A stretch of 64,000 nt of DNA from Chloroflexota bacterium (GCA_016191345.1 JACPOU010000047.1:51791-115790), one strand, 5' to 3'; numbered from the stretch's first letter, positions 43,601-51,465 are shown. Translations and numbers: made by a program. Notes: a model not told the origin generated them from the letters alone.

Positions 43601-44423
43601 GGAGGCCCGCGGCATCCGGCTCCTGACGATGGACCGGCCGGGCTACGGGGAGTCCACCCCGCACCCGGGACGGAGCCTCGAGGACGATGCGGGGGACGTG
43701 GCGGCGGTGGCCCGGAGCCTCGGCATCGACGCCCTGTCGATCGTCGGCTGGTCCAGCGGCGGCGCCTTCGCGCTCACGGCGGCAGCCCACTTGCCGAACC
43801 TCGTCCGGGCCGTGGCCGTCGTCGCGGGCGATGCGCCGATCGATGCCACGCCGGACGTCCTCGCGGCCTTCTCCGACCCGGCGCGCGACCTCCTCCGCGA
43901 GGTGCGCGCGGGCGATGGGACCGCGCGCGACCGCGTCGCCGCCCGCTTCGCCTGGTACGCGCACGATCCCACGGGCTTCCTGGAGGCCGCCCAGGCCACG
44001 GCCGCCGAGGACGATCCCGATGCCATCCTCCGCCGCCGGCCCGAGGTCCGGGACGCCCTGCAGGCGATGTTCATGGAGGGCGCGCGCCAGGGCACGGCCG
44101 GGGTCGCCGACGACTGGGTCGCGGAGATGCGCCCATGGGATGTCGACCTCGCGGCGATCCGGGCCCGCGTCGACCTGTGGTGGGGCGAGCGCGACGGCCT
44201 CACCCCGCGGGCCCAGGTGGAGGCGCTCGCCCGGCTCATGCCCCGGGCGACCGTCCACGTGATCCCCGACGCCGGGCACTCGCTGCCGATGGCCCGCTGG
44301 GGCGAGATCCTCGACCCGCTGCTCGCGCGCGCCCAGGTCAGGCCCCGAGGACGATCCGGCGCAGCAGCGGGAGCGGCAGCTCCCCGTGGCCGATCACGCC
44401 CTCGAGGTGCGGGCGGTAGGTGA
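40611..44423 (+). CDS. GH13-like glycosidase fused to an alpha/beta hydrolase
   Basis: One uninterrupted 1270-residue frame. Residues ~1-330: helical N-terminal region without a known domain. About 330-860: GH13 barrel with SDMVPNHMGID (I, near 427), IIRFDAAMVLA with nucleophile D547 (II), LLLAEAFWLMEG with acid/base E612 (III) and FLSNPDEESA with D673 (IV, Asn-Pro-Asp instead of Asn-His-Asp); TLPGLPMLAHGQLEG follows. A helical Ala/Glu/Arg linker (~870-950) leads to an alpha/beta hydrolase (~955-1240): LLLHGRPGSRLL, GWSSGGAFA (S1048), GERDGLTP, DAGHSLP, a full triad. The last ~28 residues are Arg/Gly-rich and overlap the convergent gene by 86 bp. ATG 40611 is preferred to TTG 40581, which lies inside the GntR gene. 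No signal peptide. Probably an intracellular glucan enzyme with an attached esterase-like activity (inference). Confidence 0.85.
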   Translation: MRAIHLSKAARRQHGLDPAADPRCALSVADVAAARLAAHGINADRIAGRAPGPATVTAGELIAAGVLHEVFHRLVDVYDSDIEPGAVSAAVAALEADGEPAVERFVEALADAFGRESLPPGHAATLPDEPAALRSEALVEGLLLAVLNDDPAAAAVRDLVDDRALRRQRGYASVLDALEANLEAAAGTTPAARRAALAARVARERRRRAIPPGEPARRRRGRSPLAGRSLPELLRAPSAASPHSLAGQLRWIRDHWGELIAGVEGLEDRILLASDLVIEEQRALPRHFGGAAGPTERPDLGGLDAEPERFSADTDWMPNVVLQAKSTYVWLDQLSRRFGRDVRTLDTIPDEALDELAGWGVTGLWLIGLWQRSRASEQIKRLRGNPDAAASAYSLDDYRIADDLGGEAAYATLRDRAAARGIRLASDMVPNHMGIDSSWVVEHPDRFLSVPQPPFPAYTFTGPNLSADGRVELRLEDHYWDSSDAAVVFERRDSASGERRYIYHGNDGTSFPWNDTAQLDYLRAEVREAVIQTILAVARRFPIIRFDAAMVLARRHVRRLWWPEPGTGGGIPSRAEHAMSNAAFNRLMPVEFWRDVVDRVAAEVPGTLLLAEAFWLMEGYFVRTLGMHRVYNSAFMHMLRDENGAGYRKVISDTLEFDPAILERYVNFLSNPDEESAREQFGTGDKYIGAATVLATLPGLPMLAHGQLEGLRERYGMEFRRATFDEGRDEGLLARHEQAIVPLLRARRRFAGSRDFRLYDLVTDAGVDEHVYAYTNGSGIDRSLVVHHDRFAATRGRIRLSGPFAVRDALGGRRLDRTPIADALGLSGDAEALVSFLDPRTGFGLVTGVGEIREQGLALELGAYESRAFTVIEEHPSHDRAWRELAAELGGRGSPALLEAHAERVRVLEAEGAAAARAEAAAAALADPAARRAALEARAADPERPRASHEPGADRRIELPDGRHLAVAEWGDPDGTPVLLLHGRPGSRLLAPDPAVTEARGIRLLTMDRPGYGESTPHPGRSLEDDAGDVAAVARSLGIDALSIVGWSSGGAFALTAAAHLPNLVRAVAVVAGDAPIDATPDVLAAFSDPARDLLREVRAGDGTARDRVAARFAWYAHDPTGFLEAAQATAAEDDPDAILRRRPEVRDALQAMFMEGARQGTAGVADDWVAEMRPWDVDLAAIRARVDLWWGERDGLTPRAQVEALARLMPRATVHVIPDAGHSLPMARWGEILDPLLARAQVRPRGRSGAAAGAAAPRGRSRPRGAGGR

Positions 44424-46116
44424 ACCCCGGCGTTGCCGGGTAGCCGCCGACGACCGCCGGCACGGGCACCGCGTCGGCGCCCCGTGGATCGCCCGAGGCC
44501 GCCGCCGCGCGCCGCCGGACCTCGTGCTCGATCTCCCAGAGCCCCAGCGAGCCGACGAAGTAGGTGCACAGCTGGGTGGATGTCAGCCGCGCCCGGTCGT
44601 ACTTCGCGCGGGCCTCCGCCTCCTCCTGGAAGCCGCCCGTGATCATGAGGTCGAGAGCCTCCGCCTCGGTCATCCCGAAGGCATGGATGCGGATGTCGAT
44701 GATCGCGTTGACGACGCAGCGGAGGTAGTACTTCCAATGCGTCAGCGCCAGCGCCGGGTCGTCGGCCCCGAAGCCGGCGTCGATCATGACCTGCGTGACG
44801 TAGACGGCCCAGCCCTCCGCGAACGTGGCATCGCCGTAGACCGCCCGGACGATCGAGGACGCCCGGTTGCCGTAGACGCCCTGGAGGTAGTGGCCCGGGA
44901 CCGCCTCGTGGATCGTGATCACCTCCAGCTGCCGGCGGTTCATCTCCCGCAGCCAGGATTCCTGCATCTCCGGCTCCCACGTCTCGGGGACGGGGGTGAT
45001 GTGGAAGTACGCCTTCTGGCCGACGTCGAACGGGCCGGGGGACGTGAGCATCGCCTGGGCCCAGCCGCGGAGGAAGAGGGGTGTCCACTGGATCTCGAGG
45101 GGCTCCTGGGACAGGCCGATGAGATCGCGCTCACGACAGAACGCCTCGATCCGGGCCAGGGCGCCGCGGCTGACCTCGAGCAGCGCATCGGCGGGCGCGT
45201 GGTCGTCGGCGATCCGGTCGAGGACGCCACGAACCAGCTCGGCGGGATCCTCCGGCGCGGGCTCGCCGGGGCGCAGCGACGACCAGAGCCCGGCCGCGAG
45301 GGAGGCCATCTCCGACCGCACGGCATCGAACTGACGCTCCGCCGCGCCGAGCACGTGCTCGATCGTCATCGTCGCGTCGCCGAGGGCGTGGGGCAGCTTC
45401 GCGGCGAATCGTTCGCGGCCCAGCCGACCATCACCGACCGATGCCGGCAGCACGACCTCGCGGAGGTGCCGCTCGTAGCGGTCGAGGGCGGCGACGGCCG
45501 TCGCGGCGCTCGCCTCCAGGCGTTCCCGGAGCGCCCCGATCCCGGGCTCGTCGCCGAGCGACGCACCGAGCTCGAGGGCCTCGGCGACGAGGTCGGGGAT
45601 GCCCGGCAGGTCCAGGAGTGCCCGCTCGGTGTGGAGGCGGGCGACCGGCATGTCCGGGTGCGACCCGAGGGCGGCAACCGCGGCGTCGATGAGCGCAGGC
45701 ATGCCGTCGAGGCGGGCGGCGATCGACGCGAGTCGCTCCGGAGCGGGCGCGAACTCCCGGGCGAGAAGGCCGAAGAGCCCGTCGCCGAGCAGGTAGATCC
45801 AGGAGAGCGGGTCCCAGGCGTGGTCCGCGAGGTCGGCGAGGCCGTGGCGCTGGGCGGCGAGGACGAGCAGGAGCCGGTCGCGGTCGACCGCCTCGTCCGG
45901 CGTGAGGCCCGCGGGATCCACCGTCCGGAGGCGCTCCGTCCACGTGTCGATCCACGCAACGCGCCGGGCGATGCCCGCCGCTGAGCAGTCCGGCCAGCGG
46001 TCATCGTGGGCGTGGACCCCGGCCGCGGTCGCGGACAGCGGATCCAGCTCGAAGGCCTCCTCGAGATGGAGGAGGACGAGGTCGGCAAAGGCCTGGGTTC
46101 GGGGTCGGGTCTGCAT
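44338..46116 (-). CDS. DUF885 family protein (HExxxGH metallopeptidase-like)
   Basis: A 592-residue DUF885 protein. The C-terminal half carries EVITIHEAVPGHYLQGVYGN and ATFAEGWAVYVTQVMIDAG, the HEAVPGH and EGWA motifs that supply zinc ligands in this gluzincin-like family; YHITP and QWTPLFLRGWAQ-type regions precede. The N-terminal ~250 residues are helical. It is cytoplasmic (no signal). Substrate unknown, presumably peptides. ATG 46116 gives MQTRPRTQAF; an in-frame ATG at 46152 is possible. The 3' end overlaps the fusion gene by 86 bp on the other strand; it is divergent from the GNAT gene. Confidence 0.88.
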   Translation of the reverse strand: MQTRPRTQAFADLVLLHLEEAFELDPLSATAAGVHAHDDRWPDCSAAGIARRVAWIDTWTERLRTVDPAGLTPDEAVDRDRLLLVLAAQRHGLADLADHAWDPLSWIYLLGDGLFGLLAREFAPAPERLASIAARLDGMPALIDAAVAALGSHPDMPVARLHTERALLDLPGIPDLVAEALELGASLGDEPGIGALRERLEASAATAVAALDRYERHLREVVLPASVGDGRLGRERFAAKLPHALGDATMTIEHVLGAAERQFDAVRSEMASLAAGLWSSLRPGEPAPEDPAELVRGVLDRIADDHAPADALLEVSRGALARIEAFCRERDLIGLSQEPLEIQWTPLFLRGWAQAMLTSPGPFDVGQKAYFHITPVPETWEPEMQESWLREMNRRQLEVITIHEAVPGHYLQGVYGNRASSIVRAVYGDATFAEGWAVYVTQVMIDAGFGADDPALALTHWKYYLRCVVNAIIDIRIHAFGMTEAEALDLMITGGFQEEAEARAKYDRARLTSTQLCTYFVGSLGLWEIEHEVRRRAAAASGDPRGADAVPVPAVVGGYPATPGFTYRPHLEGVIGHGELPLPLLRRIVLGA

Positions 46117-46158
46117 CACGGGTGGGCCGAGAGTGTAGCGGCGCGCTAGCATCGGCCG

Positions 46159-46782
46159 GTGGATGCCCAGCCGAACCTCGAGCCCGCCGCGGCGCCGTGG
46201 GCGGTCCCCGTCACCCTGGCGGGCCGCCGGGTCCGCCTCGAACCGCTGGCCGCGGGCCACCTCGACGACCTGGCTGCGGTTGCCCTGGAGCCCGCGATCT
46301 GGCGCTGGACGATCGCCCGGCCGGTCGACCGGGACGGCCTTGCTGCGTGGCTTCGTGCCGCGCTCGCGAACGCCGCCGCGGGAACGGAGGTGCCATTCGC
46401 CACGATCGACGCCGCGAGCGGCCGGGCGATCGGGAGCAGCCGCTTCCTCAACATCGTGCCCGAGCATCGCCGGCTCGAGATCGGCTGGACGTGGGTCGGG
46501 ACCGCGTTCCAGCGGACGGGGGCGAATCGCGAGGCGAAGCTCCTCCAGCTGCGGCACGCCTTCGAGACGCTCCGCGCGAACCGGGTCGAGTTCAAGACGG
46601 ATTCGCGGAACGAACCGTCGCGGAGGGCCCTCCTCGGGATCGGCGCCACGTTCGAGGGAATCTTCCGGAACCACATGGTCATGCCCGCCGGTCCGCTCCG
46701 GCATTCCGCCTACTACAGCGTGGTCGTCGAGGAGTGGCCCGCCCTCGAGGCCCGGCTCGAGGCGCTCCTCGCCCGGCCATGA
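46159..46782 (+). CDS. GNAT-family N-acetyltransferase (RimJ/RimL-like)
   Basis: A 207-residue GNAT protein of the RimJ/RimL type: VTLAGRRVRLEPLAAGHLDD at the start, IGSSRFLNIVPEHRRLEIGW (beta4-beta5), and EFKTDSRNEPSRRALLGIGA, with the N-x2-S-x3-L pattern of the acetyl-CoA region. The GTG start lies 6 nt after TAGCAT (46147-46152), a leaderless arrangement. Its stop overlaps the start of the racemase gene (ATGA), so the two are coupled. The acceptor is unknown: ribosomal N-termini, aminoglycosides and small metabolites are all served by this family. Confidence 0.88.
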   Translation: MDAQPNLEPAAAPWAVPVTLAGRRVRLEPLAAGHLDDLAAVALEPAIWRWTIARPVDRDGLAAWLRAALANAAAGTEVPFATIDAASGRAIGSSRFLNIVPEHRRLEIGWTWVGTAFQRTGANREAKLLQLRHAFETLRANRVEFKTDSRNEPSRRALLGIGATFEGIFRNHMVMPAGPLRHSAYYSVVVEEWPALEARLEALLARP

Positions 46783-47819
46783 GCGGACCGGCCGCAGCCC
46801 GCGGCGTCATCGAGACGCTCGACTACCACACCGGCGGCGAACCGTTCCGGATCGTCACCGGCGGCGCGCCGGCGCTCGAGGGCGGGACCGTGCTGGAGCG
46901 CCGTCGCTGGGCGATGGAGCATGCGGACGACATCCGGCGGATCCTCATCGACGAGCCCCGCGGTCATGCCGACATGTACGGCGCCTTCGTCACGCCGCCG
47001 AACGATCCGGGGGCCGACCTGGGCGTCGTCTTCTTCCACAACGAGGGCTACTCGACCGCCTGCGGCCACGGCACGATCGCGCTCGTGACCTGGGCCATCG
47101 ACGAGGGGATCGTGGCCGCGCAGGCGGGAGCCGAGGAGGTCCGGGTGACCGTGGACGTGCCCTCCGGCCGGCTCGCCTGCCGGGCGCGGCTCGAGGACGG
47201 GCGGGTGAAGGCGGTCTCGTTGCGGAACGTCCCGGCATTCGTCGTGGCTCGGGACCTCCGGGTCAGCACGTCGCGCGCGGAGGTCGTCGTCGACGTGGCG
47301 TACGGCGGTGCGTTCTATGCCTCGGTCGACGCCCGAGGCCTCGGGCTGGAGGTTTCGCCCGCGCACCTGCCGGCGCTCATCGCCCTCCAGCGGGCGCTGC
47401 GTCCGGCCATCGACGCCAGCCTCTCCCCCGTCCATCCGGACGAGCCCGAGCTGGCCGGGATCTACGGGGTCGTCTTCTGGCAGGCGGAGCCGGACGAGCC
47501 CGGCGCGGACCTCGTCCAGCGGAACGTGACGGTCTTCGCCGACGGCGAGGTCGATCGCTCGCCGTGCGGCAGCGGGACGTCGGCCCGGCTGGCGCTCCTC
47601 GACGCGGCGGGCGGCGGCCCGCTGAGCCGGGGGGCGACGCTCCGCCATCGCTCGATCGTCGATTCCGTCTTCCTGGGCCGGATCACGGGCGACGGCCCGA
47701 AGGTCGGCGGCGTGCCCACGGTGATCACCGAGGTCGAGGGGTCGGCCTTTCGGACCGGGCGCCATGCCTTCGAGCTCGATCCGCGCGATCCGCTCGGGAC
47801 CGGATTTCTCCTCCGTTGA
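46779..47819 (+). CDS. Proline racemase-family enzyme (4-hydroxyproline epimerase-like)
   Basis: A 346-residue member of the proline racemase family. Both catalytic cysteines are present: C95 in STACGHGTIAL and C263 in DRSPCGSGTSARLA. This argues for racemase/epimerase activity rather than trans-3-hydroxyproline dehydration, where the first Cys is Ser. Other markers: DYHTGGEPFRIVTGG, DEPRGHADMYGAFVTPP, and GRITGDGPKVGGVPTVITEV. It is coupled to the GNAT gene by an ATGA overlap. The P5C-type dehydrogenase at 16.5 kb could belong to the same proline catabolism but is not linked. Confidence 0.92.
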   Translation: MSGPAAARGVIETLDYHTGGEPFRIVTGGAPALEGGTVLERRRWAMEHADDIRRILIDEPRGHADMYGAFVTPPNDPGADLGVVFFHNEGYSTACGHGTIALVTWAIDEGIVAAQAGAEEVRVTVDVPSGRLACRARLEDGRVKAVSLRNVPAFVVARDLRVSTSRAEVVVDVAYGGAFYASVDARGLGLEVSPAHLPALIALQRALRPAIDASLSPVHPDEPELAGIYGVVFWQAEPDEPGADLVQRNVTVFADGEVDRSPCGSGTSARLALLDAAGGGPLSRGATLRHRSIVDSVFLGRITGDGPKVGGVPTVITEVEGSAFRTGRHAFELDPRDPLGTGFLLR

Positions 47820-47885
47820 GCCGCGTGCGATGATCGAGGCCGGCCGACCGGCCCCACGCCGCGGTCAAACTCGGGAGGCACCGTC

Positions 47886-48290
47886 ATGATCGATCTCGCC
47901 GTCAAGGTCCTCATCAATGCCGTCGGCGTCTACGCGGCCATCCAGCTCGTGCCGCAGATCGACTTCGCCTTCGGCAACGACTGGTGGAAGCTGCTCGCCG
48001 TCGCCCTCATCCTCGCCCTCGTCAACACGTACCTGAAGCCGATCCTCAAGGCCCTGTCCTTCCCGATCACCCTGCTCTCGATGGGCCTCTTCGCCTTCGT
48101 CCTCAACGCCGCCCTCCTCCTGCTCGTCGCGTTCCTGTCCGACAAGCTCAGCCTCGGCTTCACGATCGGCGGCTTCCCGCCCGGATTCAGCGCCGATTCC
48201 TTCGTCGGGGCGCTCCTCGGCTCGATCGTGATCAGCGTCGTGGGCATCCTCCTCGGGATGGTCAACGCGGGCCGCCGCATCGTCGCCTGA
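47886..48290 (+). CDS. Phage-holin-4-superfamily (pfam04020-type) membrane protein
   Basis: A 134-residue protein with four hydrophobic helices: LAVKVLINAVGVYAAIQLVP, LLAVALILALVNTYLKPILK, FPITLLSMGLFAFVLNAALL and a C-terminal helix after FSADSFVGALLG. The LVNTYLKPIL and PITLLSMGLF motifs are typical of pfam04020, a common bacterial chromosomal family despite its holin name, of unknown function. GGGAGG lies 9-14 nt before the ATG. The decarboxylase gene starts 4 nt after its stop, so they form an operon. Confidence 0.88.
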   Translation: MIDLAVKVLINAVGVYAAIQLVPQIDFAFGNDWWKLLAVALILALVNTYLKPILKALSFPITLLSMGLFAFVLNAALLLLVAFLSDKLSLGFTIGGFPPGFSADSFVGALLGSIVISVVGILLGMVNAGRRIVA

Positions 48291-48294
48291 TGCG

Positions 48295-49557
48295 GTGACG
48301 GACCGCGTCGTCGAGATCGCGGCAGCGCTGCGCCTTGCGGCGCGGCGGTTCGGAACGCCGGTCGCCGTCACCGACGTCCGGGAGCTCGTCGCCGCCGCCG
48401 CCGCGGTCCGGGCCGCGTTCCCGGACCCGTGGCTCCGGGCCTACTCCGTCAAGGCGAATGACGTCGCCGCGATCGTCGCCCGGGTGGCGGACCTCGGATT
48501 CGACGCCAACGTCGTGTCCCGCGGCGAATGGGCCATCGCCCGCCGGGCCGGCGTGGCGACGGGGCGGACCTCGATCGAGGGGGTCGGCAAGTCGGACGGG
48601 GATCTCCGCGCGGTCGTCCGGGCCGCGCGGGACGGCGATCCGCCCCGCTGGCTGGCCATCGAGTCGCTCGACGAGGCCGCGGCCCTGGTCCGGATCGCGC
48701 GCGAGGGCATCGGTGGCGGCTCGCTGGCCGTGCTCTTCCGGCTCAACCCGGAGGTCGCCCCCGAGACCCACCACGGCCTCGCGGTCGGGAGCGGCGGCTC
48801 CAAGTTCGGGATGACCGCCGATGAGGTCACGGCGGCGGTCGAGGTCGTCGCCGGCGCGCCCGGCCTGGCGCCACGCGGGATCCACCTCCACGTCGGCTCG
48901 CAGCTCCGGGCGATCGACGCCTGGCGTGACGGCGCCAGGCGCGCGCTCGCCCTCCTGGCGCTGGTCCGCGGCTCCCGCCCGGGCTTCGACACCCTGGACC
49001 TCGGCGGCGGCTTCCCGGTCCTGCCCGCGACCGAGAGCGGACCAGATGTGGCGCGCTTCGCCGCTCTGCTGCCCGCGATGCTGGAGGCCATCCCCGCCGA
49101 CCGCCGGCCGGCGCGCCTGGCGATCGAGCCGGGCCGGGCGCTCGTCGCCCGCGCCGGCTACCTCGTGGCCAGGGTCCTCCACGTCCGCGACCGCGACGGG
49201 CGGCAGGTGATCGTGGACGCCGGGATGACCGAGCTGATCCGGCCGGCGCTCTACGGCGCCCACCATGCGGTCGAGGCCCTCACGTCCCTCGGCCGGCCCG
49301 TCGCCACGGTCGGCCCCGCCGCGCTCAGCCCGGCGCGCGTCGAGGGGCCGATCTGCGAATCCACGGACCATCTCGGCGAGCACGGCCTCCCGGCCCTCCG
49401 ACGGGGCGACCTCGTCGCGATCCGGGACGCGGGTGCGTATGCCGCGTCGCTCGCCTCGACCTACAACGGCCGCCCGCGACCCGCCCAGCTCCTGCTCGAG
49501 CCGGACGGCCGGCTCACCGTGGGGCGGCGGCGGGGGACGCTCGCCGGGCTCGGCTGA
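48295..49557 (+). CDS. lysA: Diaminopimelate decarboxylase-family enzyme
   Basis: A 420-residue fold-type III PLP decarboxylase. K53 in LRAYSVKAND binds PLP; GVGKSDGDL, GIHLHVGSQLRAID, DLGGGFPV, AIEPGRALVARAGYL and the substrate-side GPICESTDHLGE and DAGAYAASLASTYNGRPRP are all LysA-like. It should make lysine from meso-diaminopimelate; related D-ornithine/arginine-type decarboxylases share the motifs, and no other lysine gene is nearby. The GTG at 48295 is 4 nt after the membrane-protein stop. A gly-rich gene remnant follows in the same frame. Confidence 0.87.
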   Translation: MTDRVVEIAAALRLAARRFGTPVAVTDVRELVAAAAAVRAAFPDPWLRAYSVKANDVAAIVARVADLGFDANVVSRGEWAIARRAGVATGRTSIEGVGKSDGDLRAVVRAARDGDPPRWLAIESLDEAAALVRIAREGIGGGSLAVLFRLNPEVAPETHHGLAVGSGGSKFGMTADEVTAAVEVVAGAPGLAPRGIHLHVGSQLRAIDAWRDGARRALALLALVRGSRPGFDTLDLGGGFPVLPATESGPDVARFAALLPAMLEAIPADRRPARLAIEPGRALVARAGYLVARVLHVRDRDGRQVIVDAGMTELIRPALYGAHHAVEALTSLGRPVATVGPAALSPARVEGPICESTDHLGEHGLPALRRGDLVAIRDAGAYAASLASTYNGRPRPAQLLLEPDGRLTVGRRRGTLAGLG

Positions 49558-49573
49558 GGGGTACGCTGGGCCC

Positions 49574-49824
49574 ATGCGCGTGAGGCCTGCCCCGCTTCGA
49601 TCGCCCTCCTCGCGGCCGGGACCAGCCTCGCGGGCGGTCTCGCCGGCGGTGGCGGCGGCCTCTTCTCGAGCTCGGGCGTGCCGGACATCGGGGGCATGGC
49701 GGCCGCCCTCGGCACGATCGGCAACGCGCCGCCGTCGTCCGGCTCGGGCGGATCCGGTGGGGGCGGCGGTGGGTTCGGCGGTGGGGGTGGCGGCGGCGGC
49801 GGGGGCGCGGGCGGTGGCTTCTGA
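49574..49824 (+). pseudogene. Remnant of a protein with a Gly-rich tail (DUF2207/TPM-like)
   Basis: TACGCT (49562-49567) lies 6 nt before an ATG at 49574, exactly like the leaderless genes here, and seven codons follow (MRVRPAP). From ~49594 a different frame reads SIALLAAGTSLAGGLAGGGG, then a stretch ending GGMAAALGTIGNAPPSSGSG and a long Gly run to TGA 49822-49824. The AALGTIGNAPPSSGSGGSG plus poly-Gly ending recalls the C-terminus of DUF2207-type membrane proteins. I infer a promoter and start joined by deletion to the gene's tail, out of frame. Without a database I cannot confirm the family. Confidence 0.5.
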
Positions 49825-49848
49825 CCGCGCGCCGGTACACTGCGGCCC

Positions 49849-50178
49849 ATGGGTGCCGTCGACACGATGGAAGTCTTCTTCGAGAAGCTCAACACGGGTG
49901 ACCGTGCCGGCGCCGTCGCGCTCATGGACGAGAAGGTCGAGATGCGGATCCACGTCGGCGACAACGCCCGGACGCTGCGCGGCGTCGAGCAGGTCGGCGG
50001 CTGGTTCCTCCGCGCCGAGAGCGGGCTGAAGATGATCCCCGGCGAGGTCCGCGACCTCGGGATCACCTACCAGGCCGACGTCCTGACGGTGCGGCCGGGC
50101 GCCCTCTCCCAGCACCTCGACGCATCGTTTCGCGTCGAAGCCGGGAAGATCACCTCGATCAACCTCGCGCCCAGGTAG
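49849..50178 (+). CDS. NTF2-like/SnoaL-type protein
   Basis: A 109-residue NTF2-like fold: DTMEVFFEKLNTGDRAGAVA, LMDEKVEMRIHVGD, LRGVEQVGGWFLRAE and HLDASFRVEAGKITSINL. This cone-shaped fold serves ketosteroid isomerase, polyketide cyclases and many unknowns; no specific catalytic pair is clear. TACACT (49836-49841) lies 7 nt before ATG 49849, so it is leaderless. Convergent with the LysM gene, 15 bp between stops. Confidence 0.82.
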   Translation: MGAVDTMEVFFEKLNTGDRAGAVALMDEKVEMRIHVGDNARTLRGVEQVGGWFLRAESGLKMIPGEVRDLGITYQADVLTVRPGALSQHLDASFRVEAGKITSINLAPR

Positions 50179-50193
50179 CCGCAGGCCCGGACG

Positions 50194-51465
50194 CTACGGG
50201 CTGATCGGCGTCGCGGTGGCGCCCGCGTCGGGCAGCGACGTGGCGGCCACGGTCGGGATGATGACCTCCTGGCCGATCTCGAGGACGTCGGGGTTCGGGA
50301 TGTTGCCCTGGTTCGCGTCGATCAGCGCCTGGAGGGTGACCCCGAACCGATTCGCGATCCGGGACATGGTGTCGCCCGCCTGGACGACATACACCTGCTG
50401 CGTCGGCGCGGGTGTCGCCGTCGGCGGGGCGAGGGTGCCCGAGCCCGCCACGGACGTGCCGGGCGTCGCCGAGGGGTTGCCACCGGTCCCGGGCGGATTG
50501 CCGACGCCGAGGAGCGCCGGCAGGAAGAAGAGCACCACGGCCGCGAGGACGAGCGCCACGAGGCCGACCGCGACCCGCGGCAGCGTGATCGACGGCAGGC
50601 CGATTCGGGTCTTCAGCGTCGGGTAGGCCTCCATCCGTTTCGGGCGCTCCCAGGAGGGACCGCCCAGGGCCCCCGGCAGGGACCGGCGGGCATCGCGGCC
50701 GGCCGCGCGCGCAGCGGGGCGGTCAGGCTCGCCCCGCTCCCGCCCCGCCGGGGCGCCACCCGGTGTCCGGGGCGGCGGCGACCAGGGTCCACGTTCTTCG
50801 CCGGGCTCCTCGAGGCCGCCGGGCTCGTCCAGATCCGCGGTGCTGGCCTCGAGCTCGTCCCAGCGCGGGGGCGGCGCGGCGCCCGGGCCACGAGCCACGT
50901 CCGGTGTGGAGCCGGCGCCGGGGCCCGCGAGGCGATCCGCGTACGAGCCGGACAGGCCGCCGCCGCGGATCGGCGGCAGGGGCATGACGTCCGGCTCGTC
51001 ATCGTCCTGTGGACCCGTTCCGCCGAGCCAGGGCGGCGGCGCGGCCCAGTTCCGCGGCGGATTGCGCCGGCTGTCGGAGGGATCGGACGGGATGGGCGTG
51101 CCCGGCTCGGCCCACGCCTCGGCGGCCGGCGTCGGCGTCCCGCCATGCCCGGCAGCCGGCCCGGGCGCCCCGAATCCCGCGGCCGTGGGCGACGCCGAGG
51201 CCGGCCCGGCCCCGGTCGCCGCGGAGCCGGGCAGGGCCCTCGCGGATTCGCGCCGCGCCCAGTCCTGGAACGTGGGGCAGACCGGAAACGCCGAGGCGAG
51301 GCAGTACGCCTCCTGGTGGGCCAGGGCGCGCGGTGCGGGGCGCACCTCGGCGTAGCACCGGTGCCGGTGGTCGGGACTCGTCGCGCGCGCGTCGCGATCA
51401 TCCTCAAAGGCCACGAACGGGCACGCCGGTGCACCGTCGACGATGGGCAGCCCGCGGTCCGTCAT
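50194..51465 (-). CDS. LysM-domain membrane protein with Pro-rich cytoplasmic region
   Basis: A 423-residue protein. The N-terminal ~70 residues contain four cysteines (PACPFVAFEDDRD, HRCYAEV, AYCLASAFPVCPTF), a possible metal site. A long Pro/Gly/Asp-rich disordered region (~75-285) precedes one transmembrane helix (VAVGLVALVLAAVVLFFLPA) and a C-terminal LysM domain (YVVQAGDTMSRIANRFGVTL, then IPNPDVLEIGQEVIIP). LysM binds peptidoglycan, so the C-terminus should be outside. ATG 51465 lies 7 nt after TATGAT (51473-51478), a leaderless start; an upstream GTG is less likely. Function unknown. Confidence 0.85.
   Translation of the reverse strand: MTDRGLPIVDGAPACPFVAFEDDRDARATSPDHRHRCYAEVRPAPRALAHQEAYCLASAFPVCPTFQDWARRESARALPGSAATGAGPASASPTAAGFGAPGPAAGHGGTPTPAAEAWAEPGTPIPSDPSDSRRNPPRNWAAPPPWLGGTGPQDDDEPDVMPLPPIRGGGLSGSYADRLAGPGAGSTPDVARGPGAAPPPRWDELEASTADLDEPGGLEEPGEERGPWSPPPRTPGGAPAGRERGEPDRPAARAAGRDARRSLPGALGGPSWERPKRMEAYPTLKTRIGLPSITLPRVAVGLVALVLAAVVLFFLPALLGVGNPPGTGGNPSATPGTSVAGSGTLAPPTATPAPTQQVYVVQAGDTMSRIANRFGVTLQALIDANQGNIPNPDVLEIGQEVIIPTVAATSLPDAGATATPISP

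Noticed and set aside
41277..44279. 1000-codon frame antisense to the GH13-hydrolase fusion
   Set aside because: Composition-driven shadow; the fusion strand has the catalytic residues in order.
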